The notes under the pieces are model-generated. The model made no database searches. It had not been told where the DNA came from and saw nothing but the letters and a program-made list of their open reading frames with translations. Shown here piece after piece: positions 63,912 through 64,000 of a DNA stretch of 64,000 bases (position 1 is its first letter; each line of letters starts with the position of its first letter). Source of the DNA: Paraglaciecola mesophila (lineage in GTDB: Bacteria; Pseudomonadota; Gammaproteobacteria; Enterobacterales; Alteromonadaceae). The stretch spans positions 2,565,001 to 2,629,000 of the forward strand of contig NZ_CP047656.1 of assembly GCF_009906955.1 (NCBI RefSeq). The letters are read 5' to 3'. The translations under genes and the position numbers were made by a program.

Positions 63912-64000
63912 ATATTTCCTTTTTACAGCAGGTTAGCAATATTCCCTAGTCTGCTCTAACACCTAACATATGGCAAATGGCGTAGCTTAATTCACAGCGA
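63912..64000. other. upstream region of yihY, right edge
   Basis: 89 bp containing the yihY ribosome site region (AAAGGAAATAT on the minus strand). No other feature is visible before the window ends. Confidence 0.4.

Overview
The window is chromosomal DNA of a marine gammaproteobacterium, most likely an Alteromonadaceae member (Paraglaciecola, Glaciecola or Alteromonas type). This is inferred from the 16S rRNA 5' end at the left edge, the conserved orders gmk-rpoZ-spoT-trmH-recG, hemCDXY and yihY-dtd-yiiD, TonB-dependent receptors paired with SSS symporters, and a red-alga-type sugar locus. Genus assignment is inference; no database was searched.

Layout. 1-762: 5' part of an rRNA operon on the minus strand, with leader boxA and two promoters with GC-rich discriminators. 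1.4-9.1 kb: a small membrane protein, a PAS-GGDEF cyclase, an MFS transporter and, divergently, a TonB-dependent receptor followed by a fused VTT membrane/FAD-disulfide oxidoreductase. 9.2-14.4 kb: a DUF547 protein leading an operon equivalent to ynjB-ynjC-ynjD-ynjF. 14.4-24.8 kb: mixed single genes, including a sterol-desaturase-type hydroxylase, an EexN-like lipoprotein, a beta-barrel protein with a hairpin leader, a thioesterase, a MalS-like amylase, a YhiN flavoprotein, a cyclase-family protein and HtpX. 25.0-25.5 kb: a decayed LuxR/NarL-type response regulator abutting a MITE-like element. 25.6-35.0 kb: antioxidant and glyoxalase-fold genes, then rsmJ, recG, trmH, ridA, spoT, rpoZ and gmk. 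35.1-42.5 kb: cyaY, an esterase, a YHS protein, a second copy of the repeat, then hemC-hemD-hemX-hemY with a class II cyclic-nucleotide phosphodiesterase as the last gene.

42.6-52.2 kb is the most interesting part. A ROK regulator, a type II glycerate kinase, an SSS symporter and a TonB-dependent receptor face a GH63-type mannosylglycerate-hydrolase-like enzyme and an AGE-family sugar isomerase. Together they read as a complete import and catabolism route for mannosylglycerate (digeneaside, the red-algal solute): outer-membrane uptake, sodium symport, hydrolysis to mannose and glycerate, isomerisation of mannose to fructose and phosphorylation of glycerate. The function is inferred from families and gene grouping.

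52.3-59.3 kb starts with a Tat-exported PhoX-like protein and continues as an accessory segment around tRNA-Arg(CCG): a copied tRNA 5' arm joined to hairpins, a gene remnant with an OST-HTH (LOTUS) like tail, a hipBA toxin-antitoxin pair preceded by four operators exactly 28 bp apart, a Y1 (IS200/RAYT-like) transposase bracketed by inverted repeats, and an Asp-box lipoprotein. 59.4-63.9 kb returns to core genes: yiiD (fabY-like), dtd, prolyl aminopeptidase, yccF, a DUF2959 lipoprotein and yihY. No CRISPR array or prophage was seen.
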